NCBI RefSeq assembly: GCF_019635465.1
Contig: NZ_JAHBZK010000009.1
Coordinates: forward strand, 1-64,000
DNA length: 64,000 nucleotides
Source of the DNA: Hydrogenophaga sp.
Lineage (GTDB): Bacteria; Pseudomonadota; Gammaproteobacteria; Burkholderiales; Burkholderiaceae_C
Direction of reading: 5' to 3'
A program made the translations under genes and the position numbers. This document shows positions 26,332 to 38,999 of the stretch, piece by piece; the first letter of the stretch is position 1, and every line of letters starts with the position of its first letter. A model generated the notes under the pieces. The model was not told the DNA's origin, searched no databases, and saw only the letters and a program-made list of their open reading frames with translations.

Positions 26332-27663
26332 ATGCTCTACCAGTTATACGAAACGCAGCGATCGCTCATGGAGCCCTTCTCCGATCTGGCAGAAGTGGCT
26401 TCGCGCATGTTCACCAACCCTGTGCTGCCATTCGCCCAATTGCCGCTGGCACAGCGCATCTCGGCCGCCTACGACCTGATGCATCGGTTGGGCAAAGACT
26501 ACGAGAAGCCCGAATTCGGTTTGCGCACCGTCAACGTCGACGGCATCGACGTGGCCATCCACGAGCGTGTTGAGATCGACAAGCCCTTCTGCGAGTTGCG
26601 CCGCTTCAAGCGCTTCTCCGACGACCCCGACACGCTGACCAAGCTCAAGGTGCAACCGGTGGTGCTGGTCGTGGCGCCGCTGTCGGGCCACTACGCCACG
26701 CTGCTGCGCGACACCGTGCGAACGCTGCTCGGCGACCACAAGGTCTACATCACCGACTGGAAGAACGCCCGCCTGGTCCCCATGGCAGAAGGCGAGTTCC
26801 ATCTCGACGACTACATCAACTACGTCCAGTCCTTCATCCGGTATCTGCAGGGCACCTACGGCAATTGCCACGTGATGAGCGTTTGTCAGCCGACAGTCCC
26901 CGTGCTGGCCGCCATTTCGCTGATGGCCAGCCGCAAGGAGAAACTGCCCCTGTCCATGACCATGATGGGTGGCCCCATCGACGCGCGCAAATCCCCCACG
27001 GCGGTCAACAACCTGGCCATGCAGCGCAGCCACGAATGGTTCGAGAACAACGTCATCTACCGGGTGCCTGACAAATTCCCGGGCGCGGGGCGCCGCGTCT
27101 ACCCGGGCTTCCTGCAGCACAGCGGCTTTGTGGCCATGAATCCGGATCGCCATGCCAAGAGCCACTACGACTACTTCGAGGACCTGATCCGCGGCGACAA
27201 CGAAAGCGCCGAGGCGCACCGCAAGTTCTACGACGAGTACAACGCCGTGCTCGACATGGACGCCGACTACTACCTTGAGACCATCCGCACCGTCTTCCAG
27301 GACTTCAACCTGGTCCACGGCACCTGGGAGGTCAAGAGCGAACGCGGCAAGGTCGAGCGGGTGCGCCCGCAGGACATCCGCGGCGTCGGCCTGCTGACGG
27401 TCGAAGGCGAGCTCGACGACATCTCCGGCTCCGGTCAGACCGCAGCTGCGCACGACCTGTGCACCGGCATTCCCAAGGCCCACAGCAAGCACTACGAGGC
27501 CAAGGGTGCTGGCCACTACGGCATCTTCAGCGGCCGGCGCTGGCGCGAAATGGTCTACCCGGTCGTCAAGCAGTTCATCGCCGAGCACGAACCCAAGCCA
27601 GAGACTGCGCCTGCCCGCAAGCGCACCTCGGCACGCAGCCGCACCAGCACCCCCCGGAGTTGA
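26332..27663 (+). CDS. phaZ: Intracellular polyhydroxybutyrate depolymerase
   Basis: 443 residues. The lipase-box-like MSVCQPTVP places a cysteine nucleophile at residue 185, as in Ralstonia PhaZa1, which uses Cys rather than Ser. [20 protein letters not shown] is the typical N terminus, and [14 protein letters not shown] near the end carries the catalytic histidine. The Lys/Arg/Ser-rich tail may bind granules or DNA. It hydrolyses native intracellular PHB granules. It is the partner of phaCAB at 43.9-47.8 kb but transcribed separately; the RnfB-like gene follows by 32 bases. Confidence 0.93.
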   Translation: MLYQLYETQRSLMEPFSDLAEVASRMFTNPVLPFAQLPLAQRISAAYDLMHRLGKDYEKPEFGLRTVNVDGIDVAIHERVEIDKPFCELRRFKRFSDDPDTLTKLKVQPVVLVVAPLSGHYATLLRDTVRTLLGDHKVYITDWKNARLVPMAEGEFHLDDYINYVQSFIRYLQGTYGNCHVMSVCQPTVPVLAAISLMASRKEKLPLSMTMMGGPIDARKSPTAVNNLAMQRSHEWFENNVIYRVPDKFPGAGRRVYPGFLQHSGFVAMNPDRHAKSHYDYFEDLIRGDNESAEAHRKFYDEYNAVLDMDADYYLETIRTVFQDFNLVHGTWEVKSERGKVERVRPQDIRGVGLLTVEGELDDISGSGQTAAAHDLCTGIPKAHSKHYEAKGAGHYGIFSGRRWREMVYPVVKQFIAEHEPKPETAPARKRTSARSRTSTPRS

Positions 27664-27695
27664 CCCTCGCGCCGGCCCCGGCCGGTGCTCGCGGC

Positions 27696-28355
27696 ATGAA
27701 CGAACTCGCCCGTCGCATCGACGACGCCCTGCCCCAGACCCAATGCCAACGTTGCGGTTACCCCGATTGCGCCAGCTACGCGCAGGCGGTTGCGCGCAAC
27801 GAGGCCGGCATCAACCAGTGTCCGCCCGGGGGTGTTGAGGGCGTTGCCCGGCTGGCCATCATCACTGGGCAGCCGGTAGTGCCGCTCGATCCGCACCACG
27901 GCATCGAGGGCCCGGTCACGGTGGCGGTGATCGACGAAGACTGGTGCATCGGCTGCACGCTGTGCATCAAGGCCTGCCCCACCGACGCCATCGTCGGCAC
28001 CAACAAGCGCATGCACACGGTGATCGAACCCTGGTGCACGGGGTGCGAGCTGTGCATCCCCGTCTGCCCGGTCGATTGCATTTCGCTGGACAACGTCAGT
28101 GGCGAGCGCACGGGCTGGGACGGCTGGTCACCCGCCCAGGCCGCGATGGGCAAGGCGCGCTACGGCGCACGCCAGTTGCGCCTGGCGCGCGAGAAGATCG
28201 AGCACGAGGATCGCCTGGAAGCGAAAGCCGAGGCCAAACTGGCCGATGTGGCCGCGGCCTCCCGCCTCACCGAACCTGCCGAGCTGGACCGCAAGCGCGC
28301 GGTCATCGAGGCGGCGCTGGCCCGCGCCCGCGCCCGCCGAAGCGAGCGCAGCTGA
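27696..28355 (+). CDS. rsxB: Soluble RnfB/RsxB-like iron-sulfur protein
   Basis: 219 residues. Cys17, Cys20, Cys25 and Cys42 form the RnfB-type [4Fe-4S] site. Two ferredoxin motifs follow: [12 protein letters not shown] (84-95) and [12 protein letters not shown] (114-125). The C-terminal 70 residues are Ala/Arg/Glu-rich and probably helical. The N-terminal membrane helix of true RnfB is missing and no other rnf genes are nearby, so a free electron carrier is more likely than a membrane complex. It lies 32 bases after phaZ and may be cotranscribed. Confidence 0.85.
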   Translation: MNELARRIDDALPQTQCQRCGYPDCASYAQAVARNEAGINQCPPGGVEGVARLAIITGQPVVPLDPHHGIEGPVTVAVIDEDWCIGCTLCIKACPTDAIVGTNKRMHTVIEPWCTGCELCIPVCPVDCISLDNVSGERTGWDGWSPAQAAMGKARYGARQLRLAREKIEHEDRLEAKAEAKLADVAAASRLTEPAELDRKRAVIEAALARARARRSERS

Positions 28356-28382
28356 GCGCCGTCGCCCCGGCAGCCGGCGGCC

Positions 28383-30707
28383 TCAGCTCACCTCCAACAG
28401 CTCAACCGACTTGTAGACCCCACAACCGACGTACAAGTCGCCGAGCTTGGTCACGTAGGACATCTTCTGCTGAACCTTGCCGCTGGACGGGTTGACGATG
28501 TCGTACTCCACCCAGCCGCTGTCTACGTCGGCCTGCTCGATGATGGAACGCAGCAGGCCTTCGCCGTCGACGCCGACGATGTCCTGCACGCGCGAGCCCA
28601 CCTTCTCGGGTTTGCCGCCGAAGGCCAGGTAGTTGCCTTTGGCGTCCAGCGCGAAGACGTACATGTCGCGGTCGTGCATGCCACCGGCCGGGTCGGTGAC
28701 CCGTTGCAGGAAGCGCTCGCGGCCCAGCTCGCGGTGCAGGCCAATGGCGCGCTTGACCATCTGGTGCGCCTCGTCGGCTGTTCCCTGCTGCAAATGGAAC
28801 GACGACACAGCGCTGGACAGTTCCACCGCCCGTTGCTCGAGCAATTGCGATTGACGCACCGCGCGCTCCACCATCTGGGCGTTGCTCTGGGTGATCGTCT
28901 CAAGCTGTGTCACCGCGGCCGAAATCTCGACCAGACCGGTGCTCTGTTCGGCGCTGGCCGTCGAGATCTCCGACATGTGCGACGCCACGACGCGCACGCC
29001 ATCGACGATGTCGCCGATGTTCTGGCCGGCCTGACGGATGCGGTTGGCGCCCGTCTCGACCTGCTGGCTGGACGATTCGATCAGGGTGCGGATTTCGCGC
29101 GCCGACGACGCCGAGCGTTGCGCCAATGAGCGCACCTCGTTGGCCACCACCGCAAAGCCCCGCCCCTGCTCGCCGGCGCGCGCGGCCTCGACCGCGGCGT
29201 TGAGCGCCAGGATGTTGGTCTGGAAAGAGAGGTTGTCGATCACGCCGATGATGTCGTTCATCTGCTGCGCCTGGCGCTGGATGCCTTCAACGGTGGACAC
29301 CGCCTCCTGCATGGCCTGCTGACCGGACTCGGCCACACCACGCACGCGCGCGGCCTGACCGTCGGACTCGCGCGCCGTCTGCGCGTTCTGCGCCACGGTA
29401 CCGGTGAGTTCCTGCACGCTGGCTGCGGTCTGCTCCAGGCTGGCCGCCTGCCGCTCGGTGCGGTCGGCCAGTTCGGTATTGCCTTCGGCCAGACGACGCC
29501 CCGCGTGCGCCACCAGCGCCGAGCTGCTGCGGATGTTGGCCACCATGGCGGAGGTGTTGGTGATCAGGACCTGTAGCAGACCGGCCACCTCGCCCAGTTC
29601 GTCGCGGCTGCGGCGCCGTGCATGGGCCCGCAGGTTGCCGCTGGCGGTCTCGCGCATGGCCTTGACCACCTCGCGCAGGTCGGCCATGAAGCTCACGTAG
29701 AAGCCCAGCATGAAGTAGCACAGCAGCGTCAAGCCCAGCGTCATGGCAATCACGGCGATGGTGCGCTGGCGCTCAAGGCTGGACAGGCGCATGGCGAGCT
29801 CATTGCCCAGGCGTTGGTTGGCATCGGCCTGATAGGCCGCCACGGCGGCAATGGCCTCGGTGCCGGCGTCGAAGTACGCACTCGGCGTGATGCTGCCGGG
29901 CTGCTCGAAGGCCTGACGGACCACCTGCTCGAACTTTCGGGACGCCTCGATGGCGGCAGGTCCCGTCGGGCTGCCTTCGTCGTGCGCTTCGATGAAAGTC
30001 ATCGCAAAGCGCAGGTCGTGCAGGCGCGCCTCGAGCCGCTTGGATTGGTACATCAGGGCACTGACGGCCTCGGGCGCAGGACTTCCCTGGGCCAGCAGGC
30101 CAGCGCCATTGCCACGCATCTGTCCCAGCGCTTCGGTCCAGGGGATCACGCGCGACACCAGCATGTCCATCAGGAAGTAGCTGGCGGGCTCCGGGTCAAA
30201 CAACAGCCCCGAGCGGTCACCCACGGTGTAGACAAAGCGCGTCAGGTCTTCGATCAGTGCCGAGTGCAGCTCGAACGCCGCTTCGGCACTCTGCCCGGCC
30301 GTTTGTGGCAAGTCGTCGATCTGGCGACGCAGCGAACGCCACTCATCAGCGAGCTTGAAATCGGGGCGTGCGAGCACCAGCGCGTCCAGCGCGTCGGCAT
30401 GCTGTTTGGCGGTGGCCCGGATCTTCTCGAGAGCCTCCCTGGATTGCGCGTCGCCCTTGAGCAGCATGTTGGTGCGGCCGCGATGCTGCTGCGCAGCAGA
30501 CACCAGCTGACCCAATTCCACCACCATGCGGGCGCCTTGCTCTTCGTCATGCACGATTTGTGCGCCCTGGGAGATGTTGGACAGCAGGGAGCTGGCCACC
30601 AACACCAGTGGAATCAGCAAGGTGGCGGCGGTGACGGCCAGCTTGGTGCCCATGCGCAAACGGCGCATGGCCCAGATGGCGGGGGAAAGAACGGCAAGTA
30701 GTCTCAT
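28383..30707 (-). CDS. Methyl-accepting chemotaxis protein with C-terminal Cache-like domain
   Basis: 774 residues. Helix 1 lies near 21-43, then a periplasmic helical sensor rich in NIT-like features ([13 protein letters not shown]). Helix 2 is near 312-338, followed by HAMP and a long MA signalling domain with the conserved tip [20 protein letters not shown]. After the signalling domain, residues about 645-767 form a Cache-like module ([18 protein letters not shown], then [10 protein letters not shown]). That module is cytoplasmic by topology, which is unusual. Start ATG 30707. No CheW/CheA genes are nearby, so it is an orphan receptor. Confidence 0.92.
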   Translation of the reverse strand: MRLLAVLSPAIWAMRRLRMGTKLAVTAATLLIPLVLVASSLLSNISQGAQIVHDEEQGARMVVELGQLVSAAQQHRGRTNMLLKGDAQSREALEKIRATAKQHADALDALVLARPDFKLADEWRSLRRQIDDLPQTAGQSAEAAFELHSALIEDLTRFVYTVGDRSGLLFDPEPASYFLMDMLVSRVIPWTEALGQMRGNGAGLLAQGSPAPEAVSALMYQSKRLEARLHDLRFAMTFIEAHDEGSPTGPAAIEASRKFEQVVRQAFEQPGSITPSAYFDAGTEAIAAVAAYQADANQRLGNELAMRLSSLERQRTIAVIAMTLGLTLLCYFMLGFYVSFMADLREVVKAMRETASGNLRAHARRRSRDELGEVAGLLQVLITNTSAMVANIRSSSALVAHAGRRLAEGNTELADRTERQAASLEQTAASVQELTGTVAQNAQTARESDGQAARVRGVAESGQQAMQEAVSTVEGIQRQAQQMNDIIGVIDNLSFQTNILALNAAVEAARAGEQGRGFAVVANEVRSLAQRSASSAREIRTLIESSSQQVETGANRIRQAGQNIGDIVDGVRVVASHMSEISTASAEQSTGLVEISAAVTQLETITQSNAQMVERAVRQSQLLEQRAVELSSAVSSFHLQQGTADEAHQMVKRAIGLHRELGRERFLQRVTDPAGGMHDRDMYVFALDAKGNYLAFGGKPEKVGSRVQDIVGVDGEGLLRSIIEQADVDSGWVEYDIVNPSSGKVQQKMSYVTKLGDLYVGCGVYKSVELLEVS

Positions 30708-30788
30708 CTACGGCTCCAACGCACACGAAGGTGTTCTGTTCGGGGCCTCATCGACCCTCTATGCGAAGTCTTGAGTGGGGGATTTCCG

Positions 30789-31055
30789 TCAATGGATGGA
30801 CGGTAGCCCCGATCGCTGCGCCTGAAACGCCTGGAACAGCGCCACGGCCAGGCTGTTGAGTTCCGGGTCCAGCAGGGTCTGCGCCTGGGCCAGCTGAACC
30901 ACCGCATAGCGCGGGTCCGAGCACATGAGGGTGCGGCTCAGGCAGATGCCGCGGCGCGACATGCCCAGCGCAAAGCGTTCCAGCAACTCGTCGTGAAGCG
31001 GATCGAGAGCAAAGACAGGGTGACTTGCAGGCGGTGAATCGAGGGCGGTGGACAT
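30789..31055 (-). CDS. Small protein of unknown function (88 residues)
   Basis: ATG 31055 has AGGAG six bases upstream, a good support for translation. The product contains FALDPLHDELLERFALGMSRRGICLSRTLMCSD and a mostly helical, Leu/Ala-rich C-terminal half. No signal peptide or membrane helix. It is divergent from the cupin gene, with 135 bp between the starts, and lies 81 bp upstream of the chemotaxis receptor on the same strand, so the two may share a transcript. I do not recognise the family. Confidence 0.65.
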   Translation of the reverse strand: MSTALDSPPASHPVFALDPLHDELLERFALGMSRRGICLSRTLMCSDPRYAVVQLAQAQTLLDPELNSLAVALFQAFQAQRSGLPSIH

Positions 31056-31190
31056 GGCGCGCTCCTGGCCGGATTGAACCCTCCGGCGATGGCACAGTGT
31101 CCCGCGCAGGCTCAGGGTCCAAAGCGCCGAACAAACGCCCAAACACCACCCTGCTCGTCGCTGTCGCAGCCCAGCGGCCAGAATCGGGGG

Positions 31191-31562
31191 ATGAAACCGA
31201 GCACCCGTTTGATCAAGCTGACCCAAACTCCCGAGGGAAAACCCGAGGTCGACCACCCGCGCCCCGAGCGTCTGATTCAGGGCAATCCCCGCCGCCAGAC
31301 CTGGAATCTGGTCGACGACGAATTGACCGCGGGCCGCAGCTACTGCGGCGTCTGGCACTGCGAGCCCGGGCACTGGCGCATCGCCATGGGGGCCACCGAG
31401 CGCGAGCTGTTCACCGTGCTCAGCGGCCGCTGCCGGGTGCACGACGCTCAAGGCGGATTTGAAGAAGCCGGCCCCGGCGAGGCGATCTACATACCGCCCG
31501 GCTTCGAGGGCGAGTTCGAGGTCCTGGAAGCGCTGACCAAGACCTACATGATCACCGAGTAG
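31191..31562 (+). CDS. Cupin-domain protein (DUF861/EutQ-like)
   Basis: 123 residues. [21 protein letters not shown] and [17 protein letters not shown], then [20 protein letters not shown], make a single small cupin barrel of the DUF861 kind. Metal ligands are not obvious. ATG 31191 follows GGGGG directly and starts the conserved region. Its end overlaps the convergent epimerase-like gene by 11 bases. No pathway can be assigned. Confidence 0.8.
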   Translation: MKPSTRLIKLTQTPEGKPEVDHPRPERLIQGNPRRQTWNLVDDELTAGRSYCGVWHCEPGHWRIAMGATERELFTVLSGRCRVHDAQGGFEEAGPGEAIYIPPGFEGEFEVLEALTKTYMITE

Positions 31563-32034
31563 CCGCGGCCAGGGCGTCAAACGCCTTGACCACCTCGGCG
31601 GGCGCCTGGACCAGTTCGATCAGCACTCCCTCACCGGCAATTGGAAACTCGTCGTTGGCCTTGGGGTGCAAAAAGGTGATGTCGAAGCCCGCCGCACCCT
31701 TGCGGATGCCGCCGGGTGCAAACCGCACGCCCTTGTCCGAGAGCCACTGCACGGCCGTCGGCAGGTCGTCGATCCACAAACCGATGTGATTGAGTGGCGT
31801 GGCGTGCACCGCCGGCTTCTTGTCCGGGTCCAGGGGCTGCATCAGATCGACCTCGACCTTGAACGGGCCGGTGCCGATGGCGCAGATGTCTTCGTCGACG
31901 TTCTCGCGCTCGCTGCGAAATGTGCCGGTCACTTCAAGGCCCAGCATGTCCACCCACAGGGTTTGCAGGCGCTGCTTGTCGGGGCCGCCGATGGCGATCT
32001 GCTGCACACCGAGGACGCGAAAGGGTCGTGACAT
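31552..32034 (-). CDS. mce: VOC-family protein, probable methylmalonyl-CoA epimerase
   Basis: 160 residues. Two glyoxalase-like modules are visible; NHIGLWIDD and FLHPK followed by GVLIELVQA match the second half of methylmalonyl-CoA epimerases. The first metal ligand histidine (DHIAIA in the family) appears to be glutamine (VQQIAIG), so identity rests partly on operon context: it is the last gene after pccA. It would interconvert (S)- and (R)-methylmalonyl-CoA. ATG 32034 has AGGAG six bases upstream; an ATG at 32058 overlapping the pccA stop as ATGA would add eight residues. Alternative: a VOC enzyme of another substrate. Confidence 0.7.
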   Translation of the reverse strand: MSRPFRVLGVQQIAIGGPDKQRLQTLWVDMLGLEVTGTFRSERENVDEDICAIGTGPFKVEVDLMQPLDPDKKPAVHATPLNHIGLWIDDLPTAVQWLSDKGVRFAPGGIRKGAAGFDITFLHPKANDEFPIAGEGVLIELVQAPAEVVKAFDALAAATR

Positions 32035-32054
32035 GCGGGTCTCCTGTGGGGCGT

Positions 32055-34103
32055 TCATTCAAACGCGACGATGGGCTGGTCCACCGTCAGCGACGCGCCC
32101 TGCTCTGCCAGCACCTTGGCGACCACACCATCGGCCGACGCAAACAGCACGTTTTCCATCTTCATGGCCTCGATCACGGCAACGCGTTCGCCCGCCTGCA
32201 CCTTCTGACCCGGCTGCACCGCCACCTGCACCAGCAGGCCCGGCATGGGCGACAACACGAACTTGCTCATGTCGGGCGGCGCCTTGAACGGCATCAGTGC
32301 ATGCAGCTCGGCCATGCGCGGCGACACCACCATGGCCTCGATGCGGGTGCCGTTGTGTTGCACCACCAGTGCCAGCGGATTGCGGGGCGTGCCGCGCTCG
32401 AGCTGCGCGGTGAAAGGCTCGGCATTGCAGATGCCGGTGATCACCACGTCGTTGAGTCGCGACGGGCTCTGGATGGCGTAGCGCTTGTCACCGACCAGCA
32501 CCACGGCCGCGCCGATCTGACCGGTGATTTCGTCCACGTGCACAGGCACCTGGCGGTGCTGGCCGGCCTTGTCGAGCACGATCACGGTGTAGTCCAGGCC
32601 CACCTTCACGCCAAAGCCGGGCAACTGCCCGCTCAGCCCGGCGGCGCGCTCGCGGCTCTTGCGGCGCACGAAGGCCGCCAACGCAATAAGGAAGTCGGGG
32701 TCGTCGTGCGGCACGTCCTCGGCGCGAAAGCCCTGGGCATAGTGCTCGGCAATGAACCCGGTGTTGAACTGGCCGGTCACGAACTTCGGGTGGGCCAGCA
32801 GCGCCGCCTGGAACGGGATGTTGCTTTGCACGCCACGAATCACGAAACCATTGAGCGCCTCGCGCATCTTGGCGATGGCGTCGTTGCGGTCCTTTCCGTG
32901 CACGATGAGCTTGGCGATCATCGAGTCGTAGAACATCGGGATCTCGCCACCGTCCTGCACGCCGGTGTCCACCCGCACGCCGAAGCGTTGCGTGGTGTCG
33001 GCCTGCCACATGGTCTGCGCCGGCGGCGTGAACCGCACCAGCCGGCCGGTGCTGGGCAGGAAGTTGCGGAACGGGTCTTCGGCGTTGATGCGGCACTCGA
33101 TCGCCCAGCCTTCGCGCTTGACGTCGGCCTGGGTCAGCGGCAGCTTCTCACCAGCGGCCACACGGATCATGAGCTCCACCAGGTCCAGGCCGGTGATGCA
33201 CTCGGTGACCGGGTGTTCCACCTGCAGCCGGGTGTTCATCTCCAGGAAGTAGAAGTCCTGCTCCTTGCCGACCACGAACTCCACGGTGCCGGCGCTCTGG
33301 TACTTCACAGCCTTGGCCAGCGCCACCGCCTGCTCGCCCATGGCCTTGCGCGTGGCTTCGCTGATGAAGGGCGAAGGTGCCTCTTCAATGACTTTCTGGT
33401 GCCGGCGCTGGATGGAGCATTCGCGCTCATTGAGATAGATCACATTGCCGTGGCCATCGCCCAGCACCTGGATCTCGATGTGGCGTGGCTCCTGGACGAA
33501 CTTCTCCATGAAGACGCGGTCGTCACCAAAGCTGTTGCGCGCCTCGTTGCGGCAGCTGCTGAAGCCCTCGTGGCATTCCTTGTCGTTGAAGGCCACACGC
33601 AAGCCCTTGCCACCGCCGCCAGCGCTGGCCTTGATCATCACCGGGTAGCCGATCTTCTGCGCGATCTGCACCGCCTCGTCGGGCGACTGGATGGGTTCGT
33701 TGTGGCCCGGAATGGTGCTGACCTTGGCGTCGTTGGCCAGCTTCTTCGACGCGATCTTGTCGCCCATCGCGGCGATCGAGTAGTGCTTGGGGCCGATGAA
33801 GACCAGCCCGGCCTCCTCCACCTTGCGCGCGAAATCTTCGTTCTCCGACAGGAAGCCGTAGCCGGGGTGAATGGCTTCGGCCCCCGTGTCCTTGGCCGCC
33901 GCAATGATGGCGTCGCCCAGCAGGTAACTCTCACGCGAGGGCGGCGGACCCAGGCGCACCGACTCGTCGGCCACCTGAACGTGGCGCGCTTCCTTGTCGG
34001 CGTCGGAGTAGACCGCAACGGTGGCAATGCCCAGCTTCTTGGCGGTGGCGATCACACGGCAGGCGATCTCGCCGCGGTTGGCAATCAGGATCTTCTTGAA
34101 CAT
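32055..34103 (-). CDS. pccA: Propionyl/acyl-CoA carboxylase alpha subunit (biotin carboxylase + carrier)
   Basis: 682 residues. [18 protein letters not shown] starts the biotin carboxylase domain; [14 protein letters not shown] is the ATP-grasp loop and [14 protein letters not shown] the active site. The biotin carrier domain ends the protein with EAMKMEN, where lysine is biotinylated. It carboxylates biotin with ATP and bicarbonate and hands CO2 to PccB. Propionyl-CoA is the likely substrate because mutase and MeaB genes are in the same operon. It is preceded by a heptad-repeat spacer. Confidence 0.93.
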   Translation of the reverse strand: MFKKILIANRGEIACRVIATAKKLGIATVAVYSDADKEARHVQVADESVRLGPPPSRESYLLGDAIIAAAKDTGAEAIHPGYGFLSENEDFARKVEEAGLVFIGPKHYSIAAMGDKIASKKLANDAKVSTIPGHNEPIQSPDEAVQIAQKIGYPVMIKASAGGGGKGLRVAFNDKECHEGFSSCRNEARNSFGDDRVFMEKFVQEPRHIEIQVLGDGHGNVIYLNERECSIQRRHQKVIEEAPSPFISEATRKAMGEQAVALAKAVKYQSAGTVEFVVGKEQDFYFLEMNTRLQVEHPVTECITGLDLVELMIRVAAGEKLPLTQADVKREGWAIECRINAEDPFRNFLPSTGRLVRFTPPAQTMWQADTTQRFGVRVDTGVQDGGEIPMFYDSMIAKLIVHGKDRNDAIAKMREALNGFVIRGVQSNIPFQAALLAHPKFVTGQFNTGFIAEHYAQGFRAEDVPHDDPDFLIALAAFVRRKSRERAAGLSGQLPGFGVKVGLDYTVIVLDKAGQHRQVPVHVDEITGQIGAAVVLVGDKRYAIQSPSRLNDVVITGICNAEPFTAQLERGTPRNPLALVVQHNGTRIEAMVVSPRMAELHALMPFKAPPDMSKFVLSPMPGLLVQVAVQPGQKVQAGERVAVIEAMKMENVLFASADGVVAKVLAEQGASLTVDQPIVAFE

Positions 34104-34107
34104 GGTC

Positions 34108-34191
34108 GTTTAGCGTTGTGCGTTGATAGTTGGGCGTACATGCACGTTGGCGGAGTGCGTTCGCTGAACACTCAACGCCAAACGCAGAACG
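34108..34191. repeat. Heptad-repeat intergenic element 1 (pccB-pccA)
   Basis: Fills the spacer between the pccB stop and the pccA start. The left arm 34113-34136 carries GTTG-type heptads and the right arm 34161-34191 carries CAACGC-type heptads in inverse sense, so a stem-loop is possible. It aligns along most of its length with element 2 at 45938-46016, including ACGTTGGCG in the middle and CGCTGAAC at the right arm. Confidence 0.75.
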
Positions 34192-35724
<1,533 letters not shown>

Positions 35725-35742
35725 AGGGGTTCTCCGGGGTGA

Positions 35743-36747
35743 TCAGTGGAACAGCGCGAGCAGTTGGCGCGCGGCGGTGCTGGCGGGCAATTGCCCCTCG
35801 AGCACGCGGTGGGTGGTGTCGTCGAGTGCGGCGCGCACATCAGGGTGGGCGCGAAAGCGCTGCTTCAGGCCGGCGTCGATGCGCTCCCACATCCAGGCCC
35901 GCGCCTGGCGCTGGCGGCGCGCAGCCAGTTCGCCGTTGCGGGTCTGCAATTGCTGAAAGCGCTGCAGCTCGTGCCAGAAGTCGTCGATGCCCTGTGCCTT
36001 GAGCGCACTGAGCTGAAGCACGGTCGGGTGCCAGTGCGTGGTGTCGTGGGCCGCGTGCTCGGGTCGACCGTGCTGGCCGAGCAGGCGCAGGGCCGAGGTG
36101 ATCATGGCCCGCGCGCGCGTCGCCGCGTCGGCATCGATGTCGGCCTTGTTGATCACCACCAGGTCGGCGATCTCCATCACGCCCTTCTTGATGGCCTGCA
36201 AATCGTCGCCCGCATTCGGCAGTTGCAGCAGCACGAAGCAATCCGTCATGGCCGCCACGGCCGTCTCGCTCTGGCCGACGCCCACGGTTTCAACGATGAC
36301 CACGTCGTAGCCCGCGGCTTCGCACACCAGCAGGGCTTCGCGCGTCTTCTCGGCCACGCCCCCCAGCGTGCCGCCGCTGGGGCTGGGGCGGATGAACGCG
36401 CGCTCGTCCATGGACAACTGCTCCATGCGGGTCTTGTCGCCCAGGATGGAGCCACCGGACACGCTGCTGGATGGGTCGATGGTCAGCACCGCCACTCGGT
36501 GACCCAGGGCAATGAGGTGCAGGCCCAGTGCTTCGATGAAGGTGCTCTTGCCCACGCCCGGCACGCCCGACAAACCCAGCCGGAACGAGCGGCCGGTGTG
36601 CGGCAGCAGCGCCGTCAGCAACTCGTCGCCCTGCGCACGGTGATCCGCGCGGGACGACTCCAGCAAAGTGATGGCCTTGGCCATGGCACGCCGCTGCGCC
36701 ATGGCCTGGCCGTTCACAATGCCGTCGAGAAGCGCTTCTGGCGTCAC
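35743..36747 (-). CDS. meaB: MeaB/ArgK GTPase chaperone of methylmalonyl-CoA mutase
   Basis: 334 residues. GLSGVPGVGKSTFIEALG is the Walker A motif, DPSSSVSGGSILGDKTRM is the MeaB-specific switch region, and VVINKADID is the G4 base-recognition motif. It protects and reloads the B12 cofactor of the mutase encoded directly upstream. The likely start is GTG 36747, nine bases after the mutase stop; an overlapping CTG at 36759 cannot be excluded. No strong ribosome site is seen, so translation may be coupled to the mutase. Confidence 0.92.
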   Translation of the reverse strand: MTPEALLDGIVNGQAMAQRRAMAKAITLLESSRADHRAQGDELLTALLPHTGRSFRLGLSGVPGVGKSTFIEALGLHLIALGHRVAVLTIDPSSSVSGGSILGDKTRMEQLSMDERAFIRPSPSGGTLGGVAEKTREALLVCEAAGYDVVIVETVGVGQSETAVAAMTDCFVLLQLPNAGDDLQAIKKGVMEIADLVVINKADIDADAATRARAMITSALRLLGQHGRPEHAAHDTTHWHPTVLQLSALKAQGIDDFWHELQRFQQLQTRNGELAARRQRQARAWMWERIDAGLKQRFRAHPDVRAALDDTTHRVLEGQLPASTAARQLLALFH

Positions 36748-36755
36748 GGTGCGGT

Positions 36756-38912
36756 TCAGGCAACGGCCTTGCGGATCTGCTCGAGCACGTCCTTGGCGCT
36801 CGCCGGAATCGGCGTGCCCGGCCCGTAAATGCCTTTGACGCCGGCCTCGTAGAGGAAGTCGTAGTCCTGGCGCGGAATCACGCCACCCACGAACACCACG
36901 ATGTCGTTGGCGCCCTGCTTCTTCAGCTCGCTGATGATGGCAGGCACCAGGGTCTTGTGCCCAGCGGCCAGGGTGCTCACGCCCACCGCGTGCACGTCGT
37001 TCTCGATGGCCTGGCGTGCGCATTCCTCAGGCGTCTGGAACAGCGGCCCCATGTCGACGTCGAAGCCCAGGTCGGCAAAGGCCGTGGCCACCACCTTGGC
37101 GCCGCGGTCGTGGCCGTCCTGCCCGAGCTTGGCGATCATCACGCGTGGGCGGCGACCCTGTTGGTCCCCGAACTCGGCGATCTCTTTCTGCAGTTGCGCC
37201 CAGCCCTCGGCACTGTCGTAGGCGGCGGCGTACACGCCGGTCACCTTCTGGGTGTCGGCGCGGTGGCGGCCGAAGGATTTTTCCAACGCATCACTGATCT
37301 CCCCCACGGTAGCGCGCAGGCGGACGGCGCGGATGGACAGGTCCAGCAGGTTGCCCTGACCGGATTCGGCGGCCGCCGTCAGTGCGTCCAGCGCAGCCTG
37401 CACCGCCTTGGCATCGCGCGCGGCGCGCACCGACGCCAGGCGGGCCACCTGCTGCTCGCGCACCTTGACGTTGTCGATATCGAGAATCTCGACCGGGTCT
37501 TCGTTCTTGAGCTTGTACTTGTTGACGCCGACGATGACGTCCTTGCCGGAGTCGATGCGGGCCTGCTTCTCGGCCGCGGCGGCCTCGATCTTGAGCTTGG
37601 CCCAGCCGCTGTCGACGGCGCGGGTCATGCCCCCCATGGCGTCGACCTCTTCGATGATGGCCCAGGCGGCGTCGGCCATGTCCTGCGTGAGCTTCTCCAT
37701 CATGTAGGAGCCCGCCCAGGGATCGATCACGTTCGTGATGTGGGTCTCTTCCTGAATGATGAGCTGCGTGTTGCGTGCGATGCGGGCGCTGAACTCGGTG
37801 GGCAGTGCGATGGCTTCGTCCAGCGCGTTGGTGTGCAGGCTTTGCGTGCCACCGAACACCGCGGCCATGGCCTCGATGGTGGTGCGCACCACGTTGTTGT
37901 AGGGGTCCTGCTCGGTCAGGCTCCAGCCCGAGGTCTGGCAATGGGTGCGCAGCATCAGGCTCTTAGGATTTTTGGCCCCGAAGCCCTTCATGATGCGGCA
38001 CCACAGCAAGCGGGCGGCGCGCATCTTGGCGATCTCGAGGTAGAAGTTCATGCCGATCGCCCAGAAGAACGACAGCCGCCCGGCGAAAGCGTCCACGTCC
38101 AACCCCTTGGCCATGGCGGTCTTCACGTACTCCTTGCCATCGGCCAGGGTGAAGGCCAGCTCGAGCGCCTGGTTGGCACCCGCCTCCTGCATGTGATAGC
38201 CCGAAATGCTGATCGAGTTGAACTTGGGCATGTGCTGCGCCGTGTACTCGATGATGTCGCCGATGATCCGCATGCTCGGCTCGGGCGGAAAGATGTAGGT
38301 GTTGCGGACCATGAACTCCTTGAGGATGTCGTTCTGGATGGTCCCGCTGAGCTGGTCTTGCGCCACGCCCTGCTCTTCGGCCGCCACCACGTAGCCGGCC
38401 AGCACCGGCAGCACCGCGCCGTTCATGGTCATGCTCACGCTGACCTTGTCGAGTGGAATGCCGTCGAAGAGGACCTTCATGTCGGCCACGCTGTCGATGG
38501 CCACGCCCGCTTTGCCCACGTCACCGGTCACCCGCGGGTGGTCGCTGTCGTAGCCCCGGTGGGTGGCCAGGTCAAAGGCCACGCTCACGCCCTGCGCGCC
38601 CGCAGCCAGCGCCTTGCGGTAGAAGGCGTTGCTTTCTTCGGCCGTCGAGAAACCGGCGTACTGGCGGATCGTCCATGGGCGAACCGCATACATCGTGGCC
38701 TGCGGACCGCGAATGAAGGGCTCGAAACCGGGCAAGGTGTCGGTGTATGGCAGGCCCTGGAGGTCCGCTGCGGTGTAGATCGGTTTGACGGCGATGCCGT
38801 CCGGTGTGGTCCAGGTCAGCGCATCCAGCTGTCCGCCGGGCGCGGACTTGACGGCGGCCTTCGTCCAGTCGGCCAGGGTCGGACGCGCGAATTGATCGGG
38901 TGATGAGCTCAT
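36756..38912 (-). CDS. scpA: Methylmalonyl-CoA mutase (adenosylcobalamin)
   Basis: 718 residues, the length of single-subunit or large-subunit mutases. The N-terminal TIM barrel carries the substrate region ([22 protein letters not shown]). The C-terminal B12 domain carries [15 protein letters not shown], the DxHxxG cobalt-ligand histidine motif, then [12 protein letters not shown]. It converts (R)-methylmalonyl-CoA to succinyl-CoA. ATG 38912 begins the family N terminus (MSSSPDQF). It is the first gene of the operon scpA-meaB-pccB-pccA-mce, divergent from a GntR regulator; a palindrome at 38979 may be the operator. Confidence 0.95.
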   Translation of the reverse strand: MSSSPDQFARPTLADWTKAAVKSAPGGQLDALTWTTPDGIAVKPIYTAADLQGLPYTDTLPGFEPFIRGPQATMYAVRPWTIRQYAGFSTAEESNAFYRKALAAGAQGVSVAFDLATHRGYDSDHPRVTGDVGKAGVAIDSVADMKVLFDGIPLDKVSVSMTMNGAVLPVLAGYVVAAEEQGVAQDQLSGTIQNDILKEFMVRNTYIFPPEPSMRIIGDIIEYTAQHMPKFNSISISGYHMQEAGANQALELAFTLADGKEYVKTAMAKGLDVDAFAGRLSFFWAIGMNFYLEIAKMRAARLLWCRIMKGFGAKNPKSLMLRTHCQTSGWSLTEQDPYNNVVRTTIEAMAAVFGGTQSLHTNALDEAIALPTEFSARIARNTQLIIQEETHITNVIDPWAGSYMMEKLTQDMADAAWAIIEEVDAMGGMTRAVDSGWAKLKIEAAAAEKQARIDSGKDVIVGVNKYKLKNEDPVEILDIDNVKVREQQVARLASVRAARDAKAVQAALDALTAAAESGQGNLLDLSIRAVRLRATVGEISDALEKSFGRHRADTQKVTGVYAAAYDSAEGWAQLQKEIAEFGDQQGRRPRVMIAKLGQDGHDRGAKVVATAFADLGFDVDMGPLFQTPEECARQAIENDVHAVGVSTLAAGHKTLVPAIISELKKQGANDIVVFVGGVIPRQDYDFLYEAGVKGIYGPGTPIPASAKDVLEQIRKAVA

Positions 38913-38978
38913 GGTGTGGGGGCGCGAAAGACGCAAAGGGTGCGCAGGGCGCGGCGTGAAAGCGACGCGGAGTTTACA

Positions 38979-38999
38979 TGATTCATAATTATTGATGCA
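38979..38999. promoter_or_regulatory. Candidate operator: imperfect 21-bp palindrome in an AT-rich island
   Basis: TGATTCA (38979-38985) and TGATGCA (38993-38999) are near inverse repeats around an AT-rich centre, within an AT-rich island (38972-39007) that stands out in GC-rich DNA. It lies between the divergent mutase and GntR genes, where an autoregulating FCD-type repressor would bind. Binding is inferred, not shown. Confidence 0.4.
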
